A DNA stretch of 64,000 nt, taken from Salminus brasiliensis. Lineage: Eukaryota > Chordata > Actinopteri > Characiformes > Bryconidae. Below the pieces are notes generated by a model, which was not told the origin of the DNA, searched no databases, and saw only the letters and a program-made list of their open reading frames with translations. A program made the position numbers and the translations under genes. Shown one piece after another: positions 43,581 to 53,880 of the stretch. The DNA is taken from NCBI RefSeq assembly GCF_030463535.1, contig NC_132891.1, positions 4,810,318 through 4,874,317 on the forward strand. Direction: 5' to 3'. Each line of letters opens with the position of its first letter. Within the stretch, counting starts at the first letter, position 1.

Positions 43581-45694
43581 ACTCTATTTCTCAGATTCCC
43601 CTTCCTCAACCCCATCAGCAGGACCCCAGGGATGGCCAGGCTGATGGCTGTCTCTATCCAGGGTGACTGATAGAGGTCAGGATGCTGAATGACCACCACC
43701 CCACCTCATCCCCTACCCCACCTAACTCCCAACTCATCCCAAAAGTATTGGATGGAGCTCCACCACCATCCATCATTCCAGAGAACACAGTTCTTCCACT
43801 GCTCCACAGCTCAATGCTGGGCACCATTAGGTTCAATGTTATCTGCTTAAGAGAGACAGGGCCCGACAGAAGCCCGTCAGAAGCAGGTGATGTGTAATAA
43901 ATATGAAAAGCCGCTTACCAATGAAAGAGATAGCCTCCGGGAAGAACTGGCACAGGTTCTGACTCCAGTGGTCGGCTATGGGGATCTGCTTGTACCTGAA
44001 GTAACCGCCCTGCTCAAACACGTTGGGCAGATTGGGGGTCACATTCAGGATGTATCTGATGTTATACTGGCCGAGCACATCCAGGTTGGCTGAGTCTTTG
44101 GCACAGCCCAGGTAAAGGTAGGGCAGGATCTGGACTGGAAAAGCTGGCTGGTCGCCGGATAAGGGGCTGTAGTCGAGCTCAGTAGAACCGCAAAGCTCTC
44201 GGTCCGATTCCCCATCGGAACAGTCCGAACTGAGGCGGAGGCCGCTGAGTCCGAGCACTGACAGGGGTGGAGAGGAGTCGGCAGTGGAAGTGTCCAGAAA
44301 AGTCTCACAATGCTCAGGGTAATCCATCTGGAACTTGACGAAGCCTCCTATGCAAAGAACATGAACACTGACATTGACAAAAGTATTGGGACATCTGCTC
44401 ATTTCTTGTTTCTTTCAAAATCAAGGCTATTAAAATAGTTTTCCCTGCTTTCGTAACCGCCTGGAGTAACTATCTAAGGAAGAGGTCTTTCCAACTACAC
44501 TACATTGACAAAAGTATTGGGACATCTGCTCATTTCTTGTTTCCTTTTTAAATCAAGGCTACTACATTGACAAAAATATTGGGACACCTGCTCATTTTTT
44601 GTTTCTTTTGAAATCAAGGCTATTAAAAATAGTTTTCCCTGCTTTCGTAACCGCCAGGAGTAACTGTCTAGGGAACAGGGCTTTTAAATGACACTACATT
44701 GACAAAAATATTGGGACATCTGCTCATTTCTTGTTTCTTTTGAAATCAAGGCTATTAAAATAGTTTTCCCTGCTTTCGTAACTGCCAGGAGTAACTATCT
44801 AGGGAAGAGGGCTTTCCAACTACACTACATTGACAAAAATATTGGGACACCTGCTCATTTTTTGTTTCTTTTGAAATCAAGGCTATTAAAAATAGTTTCT
44901 CCTGCTTTCATAACTTCCTGAAGTAACTGTATACGGAAGAGGGCTTTCTGCTAGATTTTGGAGGAGCGCTGCTGTGAGGATTTGATTGCATTCAGTGACA
45001 AAGAGTGTTAAGGTGAGGTCAGGATGCTGGATGACCACCACCCCACTTCGTCCCTAACCCCCAACTCATCCAGAAGTATTGAACGGAGCTACACCATCCA
45101 TCATTCCACTGCTCCACAGCTCAATGCCGAGGGCCATTAGGATCATGCTTGTCTGCTTAAGAGTCCTATTCTATCGTCCTATTCTATTTGCACACCTGTG
45201 TCAGCAATGAGTGCAACTCAAAGGGGTGTCCACAAACTTTTGGCCACGTCGAGTGCTGACTGCCATCAGGTTAAAGATGATCATGGTGGTCTTACACAAA
45301 CTCATAAGTGAAAGGTGTGTGTGTGTGTGTGTGTGGGGGGGGGGGGGTTACCTTCAAGGAAAAACGCCTTACACCCATCGTCCCACAGCTTCTGCAGGAC
45401 CAGAGCGAGGACAGAGCCGCTGTGCTGGAGCTCCACGCTGGACTCGTCGTACAGAACCACCGTGTCCGTCCTGCAGCGCCTCAGGAACTTCTCCCTGTCC
45501 TCTTTGTTCGGAATCACGGCTCGGATGGGCAGGTTCCCCTTCCTCAACCTCCTCAGCAGGATCCCAGGGATGGCCAGGCTGATGGCTGTCTCTATCCGGG
45601 CTGACTGGTACAGCATGTGGGCTCGACAGTCCAGCAAGAGCAAAGAACCGGAGTCCAGCTCCATCTGCAGCCATCCTGCGCTTCTGCTGGCCAT
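41839..45694 (-). CDS. dusp7: dual-specificity (MAP kinase) phosphatase 7
   Basis: Cytoplasmic phosphatase that removes phosphates from the activation-loop Tyr and Thr of ERK1/2. Three coding exons on the minus strand: 45694-45352, 44347-43919 and 42140-41839, with GT-AG introns and agreeing phases, giving 357 residues. Residues 1-125 form the rhodanese-like region with the ERK-docking motif [14 protein letters not shown] (45-58). A serine-rich linker contains a VLGLSGLRL nuclear-export-like stretch (145-153). The catalytic domain starts at about 184 ([12 protein letters not shown]), with general-acid Asp240 (IADHWSQN) and active site HCLAGISRS (Cys271). KRKK and ARSK residues favour DUSP7 over DUSP6 and DUSP9. 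An upstream in-frame Met at 45730 exists, but 45694 aligns with the conserved MPCKSAEWLQ-type start. Confidence 0.96.
42738..42805 (-). mobile_element. retroelement 3' tail
   Basis: TAAGATAAGATAAGATAATCC followed by TTTATTAGTCCCACAGAGGGGAAA is the inverse of the tail type at 9187-9275. Confidence 0.65.
43103..43333. mobile_element. small Tc1-type MITE
   Basis: Left end CATTTGCAAAAGCTTGGACACC and right end (inverted) CACAAACTTTTGCATAAGA form imperfect terminal repeats around about 190 bp of AT-rich sequence. A solitary similar end is at 56272-56300 (TTTGCAAAAGCCTGGACACC). Confidence 0.6.
43523..43577. repeat. (TA)n microsatellite in dusp7 intron 2
   Basis: About 27 TA units, ending 15 bp from the exon 1 copy. 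Confidence 0.95.
43592..43672 (-). pseudogene. duplicated dusp7 exon 1 fragment in intron 2
   Basis: An 81-bp gap-free match to 45530-45610 of dusp7 exon 1 in the same orientation, with 74 of 81 bases identical by hand count. The minus strand reads [20 protein letters not shown] then GLRKGNL in the exon's frame; exon 1 has [20 protein letters not shown] then RLRKGNL. Five of seven substitutions change the residue and both arginines of the docking motif are lost, so it looks like a neutral relic. A (TA)n tract and a MITE fragment flank it. A cryptic acceptor (CTATCAG) precedes it on the minus strand but no donor follows. Confidence 0.9.
43674..43860 (+). mobile_element. MITE fragment (family A) in dusp7 intron 2
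   Basis: GAGGTCAGGATGCTGAATGACC through CATCATTCCAGAGAACACAG and CTCCACAGCTCAATGCTGG; starts at most a few bases after the exon 1 relic. Confidence 0.85.
44348..45351 (-). other. dusp7: dusp7 intron 1 (1.0 kb)
   Basis: Almost wholly filled by one MITE complex (44371-45247). The donor GTAACC at 45351 is followed at once, on the minus strand, by about 13 C and then (AC)n (45341-45315 region). Confidence 0.9.
44371..45247 (+). mobile_element. family A MITE with five tandem 5' ends
   Basis: The 5' end phrase CATTGACAAAAGTATTGGGA (or ...AAATATTGGG) starts at about 44371, 44511, 44563, 44695 and 44825, giving spacings of about 140, 52, 132 and 130 bp. Only the last start continues through the full interior to GGGGTGTCCACAAACTTTTGG at 45247. 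Antisense to dusp7. Confidence 0.88.
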
Positions 45695-46100
45695 CACTGT
45701 GGACCGGGCGTGGACCCAGAAACCTCGCAAATCATCTTCTGTCCCGGGTTAGGATGGGGTTGACGACTTCACGTGCTGTGTGGACCGAGAGGAGCCCCTG
45801 TGGATCTCGCTATTGTGCTTCTTGGGTTGTTGAAACCATACGACCCAGAACGCGCTGGAAGCTGATCCTCAGGTTCCCCTGGTCTGTCCTCACACTCGGA
45901 CTGACCTCCGGACTGAAGTTGCGGCTCAGACGCAGAGCTGGAGCTGAGGGAGGGGTCCGCAGCTCACTCACTCCCTCACACACGCTGGAAGTGAAGAAGC
46001 CTCACATTTGCATCCAGTGTTTTCAGCTGCTGGGTCAGTTTCAGCCTAAAGGGGCAGTTTTATACACTTTAAACTGGATTTCCCCCCAAAAATCAACACT
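45695..46100 (-). promoter_or_regulatory. dusp7: dusp7 5' UTR and putative promoter
   Basis: On the minus strand a TATAAA lies at 46064-46059, about 365 bp before the start codon. The sequence between is comparatively CpG-rich. Placing transcription start near 46030 is inferred; nothing else confirms it. Confidence 0.4.
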
Positions 46101-46900
46101 TTCAGTCAATTCATCTGAATTTTATTGAGTTTAAATGAAGAAAAGCAATAATTTCATCAGTAAACCTCAAAAACTCTTAGGTCAGAGGACTGGGTCATTT
46201 TCTTATGTATAATCATTAATTATATAATAATTATATATTTATATATTTATAATAAAATATAATAATTATACAAAACTAAAACTAAATATTTTATTAAAAA
46301 TAAATATTTTAAAATATTAATTAATATTCACCCTAAAATTGGAGTTATATTGACTTGATTGTTTTTCATATTTGTACTAATTAATATTAAAGTTTTTAAT
46401 TATTTCTCATAATACATATTATATTATAATAAAATATAATAATTATACAAAACTAAAACTTAATATATATTTAAAAAACATGTGTCTTTCAATGTCTTAA
46501 ATAATTATAGAATTTATATTTAATATCAATTAATATTCATTCATATTTACCTTAAAATTGACTTGATTGTTTTTCATATTTGTACTAATTAATATTGGAG
46601 TTTGTAATTATTATTCATCATAATACCTATTAAATATATATAATGAAATATAATAATTATACAAAACTAAAACTAAATTTTTTTTAAACTTTTTTTTCTT
46701 ATGAATGAATGAATTATAATGAATTATAGACTTTTTATTTAATACCAAATTAATATTGACCTTAAAATTGGAGTTATATTGACTGTTTTTCATATTTGAA
46801 AATATACTAATTAATATTGTTTATATTAATATTGGAGTTTTTAATTATTATTCATGATAATAACCATTATTTTTAGCTCTGTAGGCTAACACAAAGAAGG
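46101..46900. repeat. very AT-rich block with internal tandem similarity
   Basis: ATAATTATACAAAACTAAAACT recurs at 46261, 46438 and 46651, and TTTTTCATATTTG(TACTAATTAATATT) recurs at 46360, 46569 and 46785, so a unit of about 180-210 bp is repeated roughly three times. No coding content. Confidence 0.7.
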
Positions 46901-46906
46901 TACCCT

Positions 46907-47030
46907 ATATGGACAAAAGTATTGGGACACCTGCTTAATCATTAAAAAAAGAGCTTGTCCTGCTTTTGTTGGAGTACCTGTTTCTACAGCCCAGGGAAGA
47001 AGAAGGCTTTCTACTAGATTTTGATAATGA
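46907..47030 (+). mobile_element. MITE fragment (family A 5' end)
   Basis: CTATATGGACAAAAGTATTGG GACACCTGC through GGCTTTCTACTAGATTTTG. Confidence 0.8.
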
Positions 47031-47121
47031 TTTTTATAATAATTATAATTTTATAATAATATAATAAAGATTTCATAATAATTATTATTTTTTAGCTCTG
47101 TAGGCTAACACCAAGAAGGTA

Positions 47122-47558
47122 CACTACAATGACAAAAGTATAGGGACACCTGCTAAATCAGGTTCTGTTGGAGTAACTGTCTCTACTGTCCAGAGATGAA
47201 GAAGGCTTTCTACTAGGTTTTTGAAAGAGCATTGCTGTGAAGATTTGATTGCATTCAGCGTCAAGAGCGTGTGTGAGATCAGGATGTGAATGATGTGGAT
47301 GATCATCACCCCAACTCATCTCCAACTTTCCTCCAACTCATCCCAAAAGCTTTTGATGGAGCACCACCGTCCATCATTCCAGAGATCACAGTTCTTCCAC
47401 TGCTCCACAGCTCATTGCTGGGGGGCTTCATAGCCATCTACTAGCCCACACCTGGTGTTAGGCAGCATGGTGCCAGTAAGTTTATGTGTATCTGCTTGAA
47501 GTAGCTGAATGCATTCATTGGAAGAGGTGTCCACAAACATTAGGACGTGTAGTGTATA
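47122..47558 (+). mobile_element. MITE, both ends present (family A)
   Basis: From TACACTACAATGACAAAAGT to GAGGTGTCCACAAACATTAGG ACGTGTAGTGTA. It keeps the GATTTGATTGCATTCAGCG and GGTGTTAGGCAGCATGGTGCC blocks. Confidence 0.9.
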
Positions 47559-48333
47559 TAACAGTAGAAGTGGATGTCCTTTAGTCTGCACAGGCTCGCT
47601 CAGTTCCTCACCGTCGGCTAAGCCCAGACGCTACTCACCTGGACTCACCTGAAAGCATCTGCCTCAGTAAAAACTCTAAAAATAAGGGTGAGCGAACTTT
47701 GCTCCATGATGAAATTGGGTGAAAGAAGGGTCGCATGGGAGTCTTTCTGAGAACGTTTCTAAGTGTTTCATGGTGTTGCAACAAAAAAAAGAAAAAAGTG
47801 ACAGGTGATCAGAGGGAGTTCAGAGAGCAGTCCTTCCACACCTGCACACCTTTCACCCACCGCGCCCTCTTCCTCTGGGCCTCTGTGCAGACTGCAGAGC
47901 AGCTACACCACATATCAAAGGCCTGGATTTCCAAACACTGTATGTTGTTATGCAGAACATCAAAGGAAACTAAAGATCTTACATGTTCATTATTACTCAG
48001 ACACATTGTTAATTATAAATACAGTGGGGTGCAAAAGTTTGGGCACCTCTGCTCATTATATCTGTTACTGTGAATAGTTAAGCAAGTAAAGGATGACCTG
48101 ATTCCTGAAAAGCAAAAAGTTAAAAGGCATCTAAGTTGAACTTGTCTTGTAACTTTATAAAGGTCTGTTTAGGAGGATTAGGGGGATTTTCAGCCATTCT
48201 TCCAGTTTTGTTGTTGTTGTTGTTTGTGATCAAATAGTTATTGGGTCTTAAATGCATACAAACAAATAACTAATGATACACGATAATTTAAGAGATTGGG
48301 GGATTGAGAGAGGTTCTGAAACATTACATTCAA

Positions 48334-48335
<2 letters not shown>

Positions 48336-48387
<52 letters not shown>

Positions 48388-48409
48388 CACAATATGTGTA
48401 TGTATATAT

Positions 48410-48450
<41 letters not shown>
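48336..48450. repeat. paired (TA)n tracts
   Basis: Two TA tracts, about 48336-48383 and 48410-48447, separated by ATACACAATATGTGTATG. Confidence 0.95.
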
Positions 48451-48451
<1 letters not shown>

Positions 48452-48453
<2 letters not shown>

Positions 48454-48652
48454 AGGACATTTGGCTGACGCTCTTATCCAGAGCGACTTACAAGGTTACT
48501 CGTATTACAGAGGTGGGTCAATGTAGTGTTAGGAGTCTTGCCCAGGGACTCTTATTGGTGTAGCACAGCATAGCCTCCCAGACCGGGAATTAAACCACAG
48601 TCTAGTGGCAGGTAGTGGTGTTAACAGTTGCGCCACACCAACCACTTTAATG
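48452..48652 (-). mobile_element. tRNA-derived SINE with LINE-like tail (family 2), fullest copy
   Basis: On the minus strand: GTGTGGCGCAACTGTTAACACC (head), GTGGTTTAATTCCCGGTCTG (box B-like), AGAGTCCCTGGGCAAGACTCC, then TAAGTCGCTCTGGATAAGAG CGTCAGCCAAATG at the 3' end. The tail resembles the 3' end of the LINE at 16735-17218. Confidence 0.75.
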
Positions 48653-48689
48653 AACTGTGAATGAACTGAGTAACTGTGAAGGCCTTACC

Positions 48690-49300
48690 ATTATTTAATA
48701 ATCAAACGGTTAGGGTTCGATTTGTCACTGAAATCTAACATTTTTAGGCTTCTAGTTCTGGGAAACTCATGGGCCGTCTTGCTGTGCTGTTTTTTTTTGT
48801 GGTCTATCCATAGATTTTTTCGACCATGAGGACCATGGCAAAATCTTCCGCTTGTACCTCTTGAAGTAGTCCGTTGTGGAGTTTGAGGCATGTTTAGGAT
48901 CATTATCCTGCTGTAGAAGCCATCCCCCATTCTTCTTCAGCTTTATTTTATTTATTTATTTATTTATTTTACAGATTTTACAGATGCTGTGATGTTTGCT
49001 TCCAGAATTTGCTGCTGGAATTTCACTGAATCTATTCTTCCCTCTACCAGTGAAATGCTCTCCTGGACTCTGACTGCAGCACAAGTCCAGAGCATGGCTT
49101 CCCAGGCTTCACAGTTGGAAATGCAGCACCATATTTTCTCCAATCTCTCTTTAATGAAGGTCATATTCATGCACCACCACTCCACAGTCTGCTAAATCTT
49201 CCTGAAGGTCTTTTGCAGCCAGACAGGGGTTTAGATTTACCTTTCTATCAATACTTCAAGCAGTGCTTTTGGAAGTATTCTTGGTCTTCCAGACCTCAAC
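48690..49300 (-). pseudogene. Tc1/mariner transposase relic
   Basis: Minus-strand pieces in changing frames: MLWTCAAVRVQESISLVEGR and FQQQILEANIT (about 49090-48990), then a region resembling the QDNDPKH motif, then TTSRGTSGRFCHGPHG (about 48860-48820, diverged from the block before the catalytic Glu). Frameshifts and missing catalytic residues make it inactive. Confidence 0.65.
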
Positions 49301-49459
49301 CTCACCTTTATTGATGAAGAAACGGGAGCTAGTGCACTTTGCTATCTTCTTATAACCTCCATATCTGCTTCGTGGGCTTCGGTTATTTGAATATTCAGAG
49401 TGCTCTGCAGCTGCTTAGAGGCACCCATGGCTGCTGATTGTTGGGAGAAACTTATTGGT

Positions 49460-50058
49460 AGTGGAGAAATTGGTTGCTATGGTATCCCAGGTGGCCATGG
49501 AATAGATGTCGGCTGCAAAGGCATTGCTAAGTGGTTGCCAAAGTGTTGTTATGGTATCCCAGGTGGCAATGAAATAGATGTCGGCTGCTAAGGCATTGCT
49601 AAGTGGTTGCCAAGGTGTTGCTATGGTATCCCAGCTGGCCATGGAATAGATGTTGGCTGCTAAGGCGTTGCTAAGTGGTTGCCAAGGTGTTGCTATGGTA
49701 TCCCAGGTGGCCATGGAATAGATGTCGGCTGCTAAGGCATTGCTAAGTGGTTGCCAAACTGTTGCTATGGTATCCCAGGTGGCCATGAAATAGATGTCGG
49801 CTGCTAAGGCATTGCTAAGTGGTTGCCAAGGTGTTGCTATGGTATCCCAGCTGGCCATGGAATAGATGTTGGCTGCTAAGGCGTTGCTAAGTGGTTGCCA
49901 AGGTGTTGCTATGGTATCCCAGGTGGCCATGGAATAGATGTCGGCTGCTAAGGCATTGAAGTGGTTGCCAAGATGTTGCTATGGTATCCCAGGTGGCCAT
50001 GGAATAGATGTCGGCTGCTAAGGCATTGAAGTGGTTGCCAAGATGTTGCTATGGTATA
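49460..50058. repeat. 72-bp minisatellite, about 8 copies
   Basis: The unit contains GTTGCTATGGTATCCCAG, GGCCATGGAATAGATGTCGG and CATTGCTAAGTGGTTGCC. The 72-bp period keeps a 24-residue repeat (MATWDTIATPWQPLSNAL and so on) open for 171 codons on the minus strand (49930-49415). The last two copies are about 70 bp and break that frame. Confidence 0.95.
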
Positions 50059-51027
50059 GGTGTCTGGTTAAAGTTCTGTTGAGTGCCTAAAACCTTTGCT
50101 CAACAGATGGTTGGTCCAACAGCTCCTCCAATATGTTTGGCTGTTCAGCTGTGTCCACAAACTTTTGGCTAAAATGTGGGATGCCAAAACTTGCCCGGAA
50201 GACGGTTTGTTGAACAGCGCCTCCAAGCACAGACAGTAGAGAAGTTCGAATTTTTTATGAAAAGTTTACGGACGTCTTTCCATGCATTCCTATGGGGACA
50301 AAAACGGACAACCCGTATCCCAGCTGATCCAGCCGCCCGTCCTCATGTCTGTCCTCGGTGGGCAAGACGTCTCTGATAAAGACATTTCTGCAGAGGGAGA
50401 CAACAAAACCAGACGACATGCCGTACATGTGTTAGATTACAGCACTCTATCAACCCTCCTGCCCCCAGCCTACTGACCCAGCATGAAGATCCATCATCTT
50501 CAGAGCTCCTGGATCAGGAAGTAGGCCGGAACTGCCTTACGGCCTGTTAAACATGACAAGACAAAACAGATGCTGTTGGGATACGGAGAAGGCACAGCGT
50601 GCTGCATTTCACTTCCTGTGGTTTCCATACATCTCTCACCGAGGCCATCCTGTACTGTACTGTGTGCTGCGAATGAGGCCGAGAGTGTGTGGTGAGTGTG
50701 TGTGTGTGTGTGTGGTGAGCTTGACTGATAGCTTCATCACTGTTTGGCAGATTATGGAAGGAGTGATGGCTTCAGTGAGCAGAGAGTGTACGAGCGGTGG
50801 AGTGTGTATCATCTGCTGCTGCACGTGAGTGGAGACACAGATGTGGCGTGCTGGGAGGATTAGTGCAGAGTGGAACCGGAAAGCACCACCGCTGTTTTAT
50901 AGCTACGGGCAGCATATCACACCCACAGCACCGGATAGTAATGCGGAGCAGCAGGGGAAATGAAGTGTGTGCGTGTGTGTGTGTGTGTGTGTGTTTGAGG
51001 GTGTGCGTATTTAGGTCTTTGCAGGGA
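50059..51027. other. mostly gene-free stretch with exon-like segment
   Basis: (GT)n at 50694-50714 and 50968-50996. At 50751-50824 a segment bounded by TTTGGCAG and GTGAGT is open as YGRSDGFSEQRVYERWSVYH plus LLLH. It could be an internal exon of an unknown gene or chance; no partner exons were found. Confidence 0.25.
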
Positions 51028-51110
51028 CTACATACACTATGTGAAAAAAAAAAAAAGTATTGGGACACCTTCACCTTCCATCACTCCAGAGAACCCCCTA
51101 GCCCAATGGG
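51028..51110 (+). mobile_element. MITE fragment (family A)
   Basis: TACACTATGTGAAAAAAAAA and AAGTATTGGGACACCTTCACC joined directly to TTCCATCACTCCAGAGAAC, so the middle is deleted. Confidence 0.75.
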
Positions 51111-51213
51111 CACAGGTGACCCCATATGATGGACCTCACATGGTCATTCTATTGGTCAGTGCCTTTCTATGGCCAATATACAGCTATGCTATCCCAGGTC
51201 ACTGCTAAAGTCA

Positions 51214-51546
51214 ATTGACAAAAGTATTTGGACACCTGCAGTAACCTTAAAATTTATTGTTTATCTTGCTTTTGTTGGAGTAACTGTCTCTACTGTCCAG
51301 GGAGGAAGGCTTTCTACTAGATTTTGGAAGAGCATTGCTGTGAGGATTTGATTGTTGCATTCAGATCCCCAAACACATCCCAAAAATCCAGAGAACACAT
51401 GTGGAACACACTGCTCCACAGCTCAGTGCTTGGGGGGCTTTATACTGCTCTAGCCCACGCCTAGCATTAGGCAGCATGGGGGCAGTAGGTTTGTGTTTAT
51501 CTGCGGTGCGTATGCATTTGCACATCTGTGTCAGCAATGGGTGTCA
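51214..51546 (+). mobile_element. MITE, 3'-truncated (family A)
   Basis: ATTGACAAAAGTATTTGGAC, ACTGTCTCTACTGTCCAGGG, GAGGATTTGATTGTTGCATTC and GCATTAGGCAGCATGGGGGC; ends after GTGTCAGCAATGGGTGTC. Confidence 0.85.
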
Positions 51547-51764
51547 TTATTATTATTTTTTTAATGTTATTTTTATTACAAATAGTCAAAGAGGCCAAAG
51601 ATTAGCCTTTGGTTCCAGTGGCGGCTATACTGTAGTTATACAGGAACTAATGGGAATACCCCACAAAGACAGGAATGCTAGTGTGTGTGTGGTGGGGGAG
51701 GTGCTAGAGCATCAGAGTTGGGTCTAGTATCATATAATAATATAATGATGTGATGATTATGTAT

Positions 51765-51999
<235 letters not shown>

Positions 52000-52001
<2 letters not shown>

Positions 52002-53480
52002 AACTCATAATTATTGCCTAAATCTAGAACATCAAAAAGTCTTTCTCTCTAGTCAACCGATCACAGTAATATCACTGTCAGATCTAATCCCATTTAATAA
52101 TAGCCCAATAAGAAGAAATAAATTCAGTATATCATCGCTGTCCATTGAAAAACTTGTATCTCCATGTGCATGGCTCAGTGGTTGCTTTGGTACGCCACTT
52201 GTATGCAACAGGGGAGAGTGTAGCTAGTGTATTGGCATCATGAAGGGTCCTTAAGGGGAGTGTGCACAAACCATTTGTTGAAACCTTGACAGAACAGGAC
52301 AAGACAACACAGTGGACAGGTGGTTTTAAAGGGACCATGACATCTGCCTCTTTTTTTTTTAACATTCACATCCATCAAGGTGGGGAGAGTGACAGGATGG
52401 GTCGGGTTCATAGTATAAGGATCTTGTTGTGGATTCATGTGCAGGTTTGCTTATGTAAGCACAGTCAGAGCAAGCAGCATTCGATGGAAAAGAACGTAAG
52501 GCTGTGAGTGGATACAAATAAAGGGCGTTTACTGGTTTATTTACGCTGAAACGGACGATCTGGAAGCACTGAAACACAGCGGAGTGTGTTAGAAATCATG
52601 CTGGCAATGCGTTAATCTGCACACTCTAATGCAATAACCTTGAGGTCATGATTAACGCAAATTAATTAACTCACGAAGTTTGGCCCAACTTCCACCTGTA
52701 GGTGTCACTGTGCAGAGGCTAGTGACGTATTAGCAGTTTTCTGTAGCTGCTGTTGAGCTGTCAGAGGGTAGATTTCAGCACTTTATTAATGCTGAAATAT
52801 GGATTAATATAATAACTAACTCTCATTCTCTCTCACACACACACACAGCTGCTCCTCTCTTAGCTTAATCCGGCCCAATGACTGATCATCAATTTATCTC
52901 TTAAAAAAAAAAAAAGTGGCTGAAGCATTTTCTCTATTAAAGCTTCTGTGTCCGAGCTTCGTCATGTTCCAGGCTAAAGCTCTCTAAACTCATATTATAA
53001 AAAAATAAATAAATAAGCGGACTCCTCTAGTCAGTTTATTAGGAATATTTGTAACATTTATTGCTAGCTAGCATTTTAGCTTGTGATTAATTCTGAATAT
53101 TGTTGTGATTAAAGCCATTCAACTTTTTAATCGATTGACACCACTGTGAAACCATGTTTCTGCATCTCACCACCAGGAGGCAGGATAGTCAACATTCCTT
53201 TAAGACAGCGTTGGGCCACATGTCCGGCCCAAGCCCTCCTGACTCTACTCACCAGTTCATTGCTAGTTTAGTCAGTGTGTCAAAGCAGGGAAATTAGCAA
53301 TCTGATAGCAGATCATACCTGCAAATCACAGTCACGGTCAGCAAAAACCTTGCATCTCCAACACAGCAACTTGACTGTTCTGTCTGTTCGTCAGGAAAGT
53401 TTGCAGAGCAACTGGAAGATTTCAATTATGTCCAAAAGTAAAAAACTGCAGCAACATTATGCAACTAATACATGCATGTA
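52000..53480. other. gene-free stretch
   Basis: A-runs at 52901-52914 and an AC repeat at 52834-52847. No supported exon. Confidence 0.4.
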
Positions 53481-53488
53481 TACTTTAT

Positions 53489-53880
53489 ATGGACCAATAA
53501 AAGTATTGGGACACCTACACATCACACCTATAGGAGCTTTTATAGGACGTCCCATTCTAAACCCATAGGCATTATTAATATGGAGCTGGTCCCTCTTTGC
53601 TCTAAGCTCTGCCAGCAGCAGCAGGTCTGGAGATCTGCTGCAGTTACTGAGTCAGTTGGAGGCTTTTCTGCACTCTGCTCTGAGCTCAGCACTCGGCCCT
53701 GACCCCGCTCTGTAACTTTACGTGGTCTGACAGACACTCGGTGGCTGAGCTGCTCTCTGTGAGCTGTTCCTCCTAAACTCTTCCACTGTTAAATAATAAC
53801 ACCACTCACAGCTGATGGAGGAAGATCTAGGAGAGAAGATTTACATTATGTCAAAAAATTTGATGAGGATCCAAGGGTTT
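53489..53880 (-). pseudogene. deleted Tc1/mariner element with transposase N-terminal relic
   Basis: The left end reads TATATGGACCAATAAAAGTA TTGGGACACC. On the minus strand the coding relic SVRPRKVTERGQGRVLSSE is an N-terminal DNA-binding region of a fish Tc1 transposase. It forms an inverted pair with 57900-58455. Confidence 0.75.

Larger units (their letters stand above)
42141..43918 (-). other. dusp7: dusp7 intron 2 (1.8 kb)
   Basis: Holds an inverted LINE/SINE tail (42738-42805), a GTATATAGTAGTATATAGT minisatellite (42966-43060), a small Tc1 MITE (43103-43333), a (TA)n tract (43523-43577), an 81-bp exon 1 copy (43592-43672) and a family A MITE fragment (43674-43860). Confidence 0.85.
48021..49320 (-). 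mobile_element. decayed Tc1/mariner element with nested insertions
   Basis: Left end TACAGTGGGGTGCAAAAGTT TGGGCACC at 48021-48048 is a common fish Tc1 terminus. The transposase relic lies between 48690 and 49300 on the minus strand. The element is split by TA tracts and a SINE (48336-48652). The opposite terminus was not found. Confidence 0.7.

Noticed and set aside
41839-45694. Assignment as dusp9 or dusp6
   Set aside because: DUSP7-like residues ([29 protein letters not shown]) and the linker agree better with DUSP7; atp6ap1 linkage alone (both DUSP9 and ATP6AP1 on human Xq28) was not enough to override this.
45302-45752. Plus-strand and alternative-frame reading frames over dusp7 exon 1
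   Set aside because: Shadows of the real minus-strand exon, which matches DUSP7 along its length.
49460-50058. CRISPR-like array
   Set aside because: Repeats are contiguous without unique spacers; the organism is a vertebrate.
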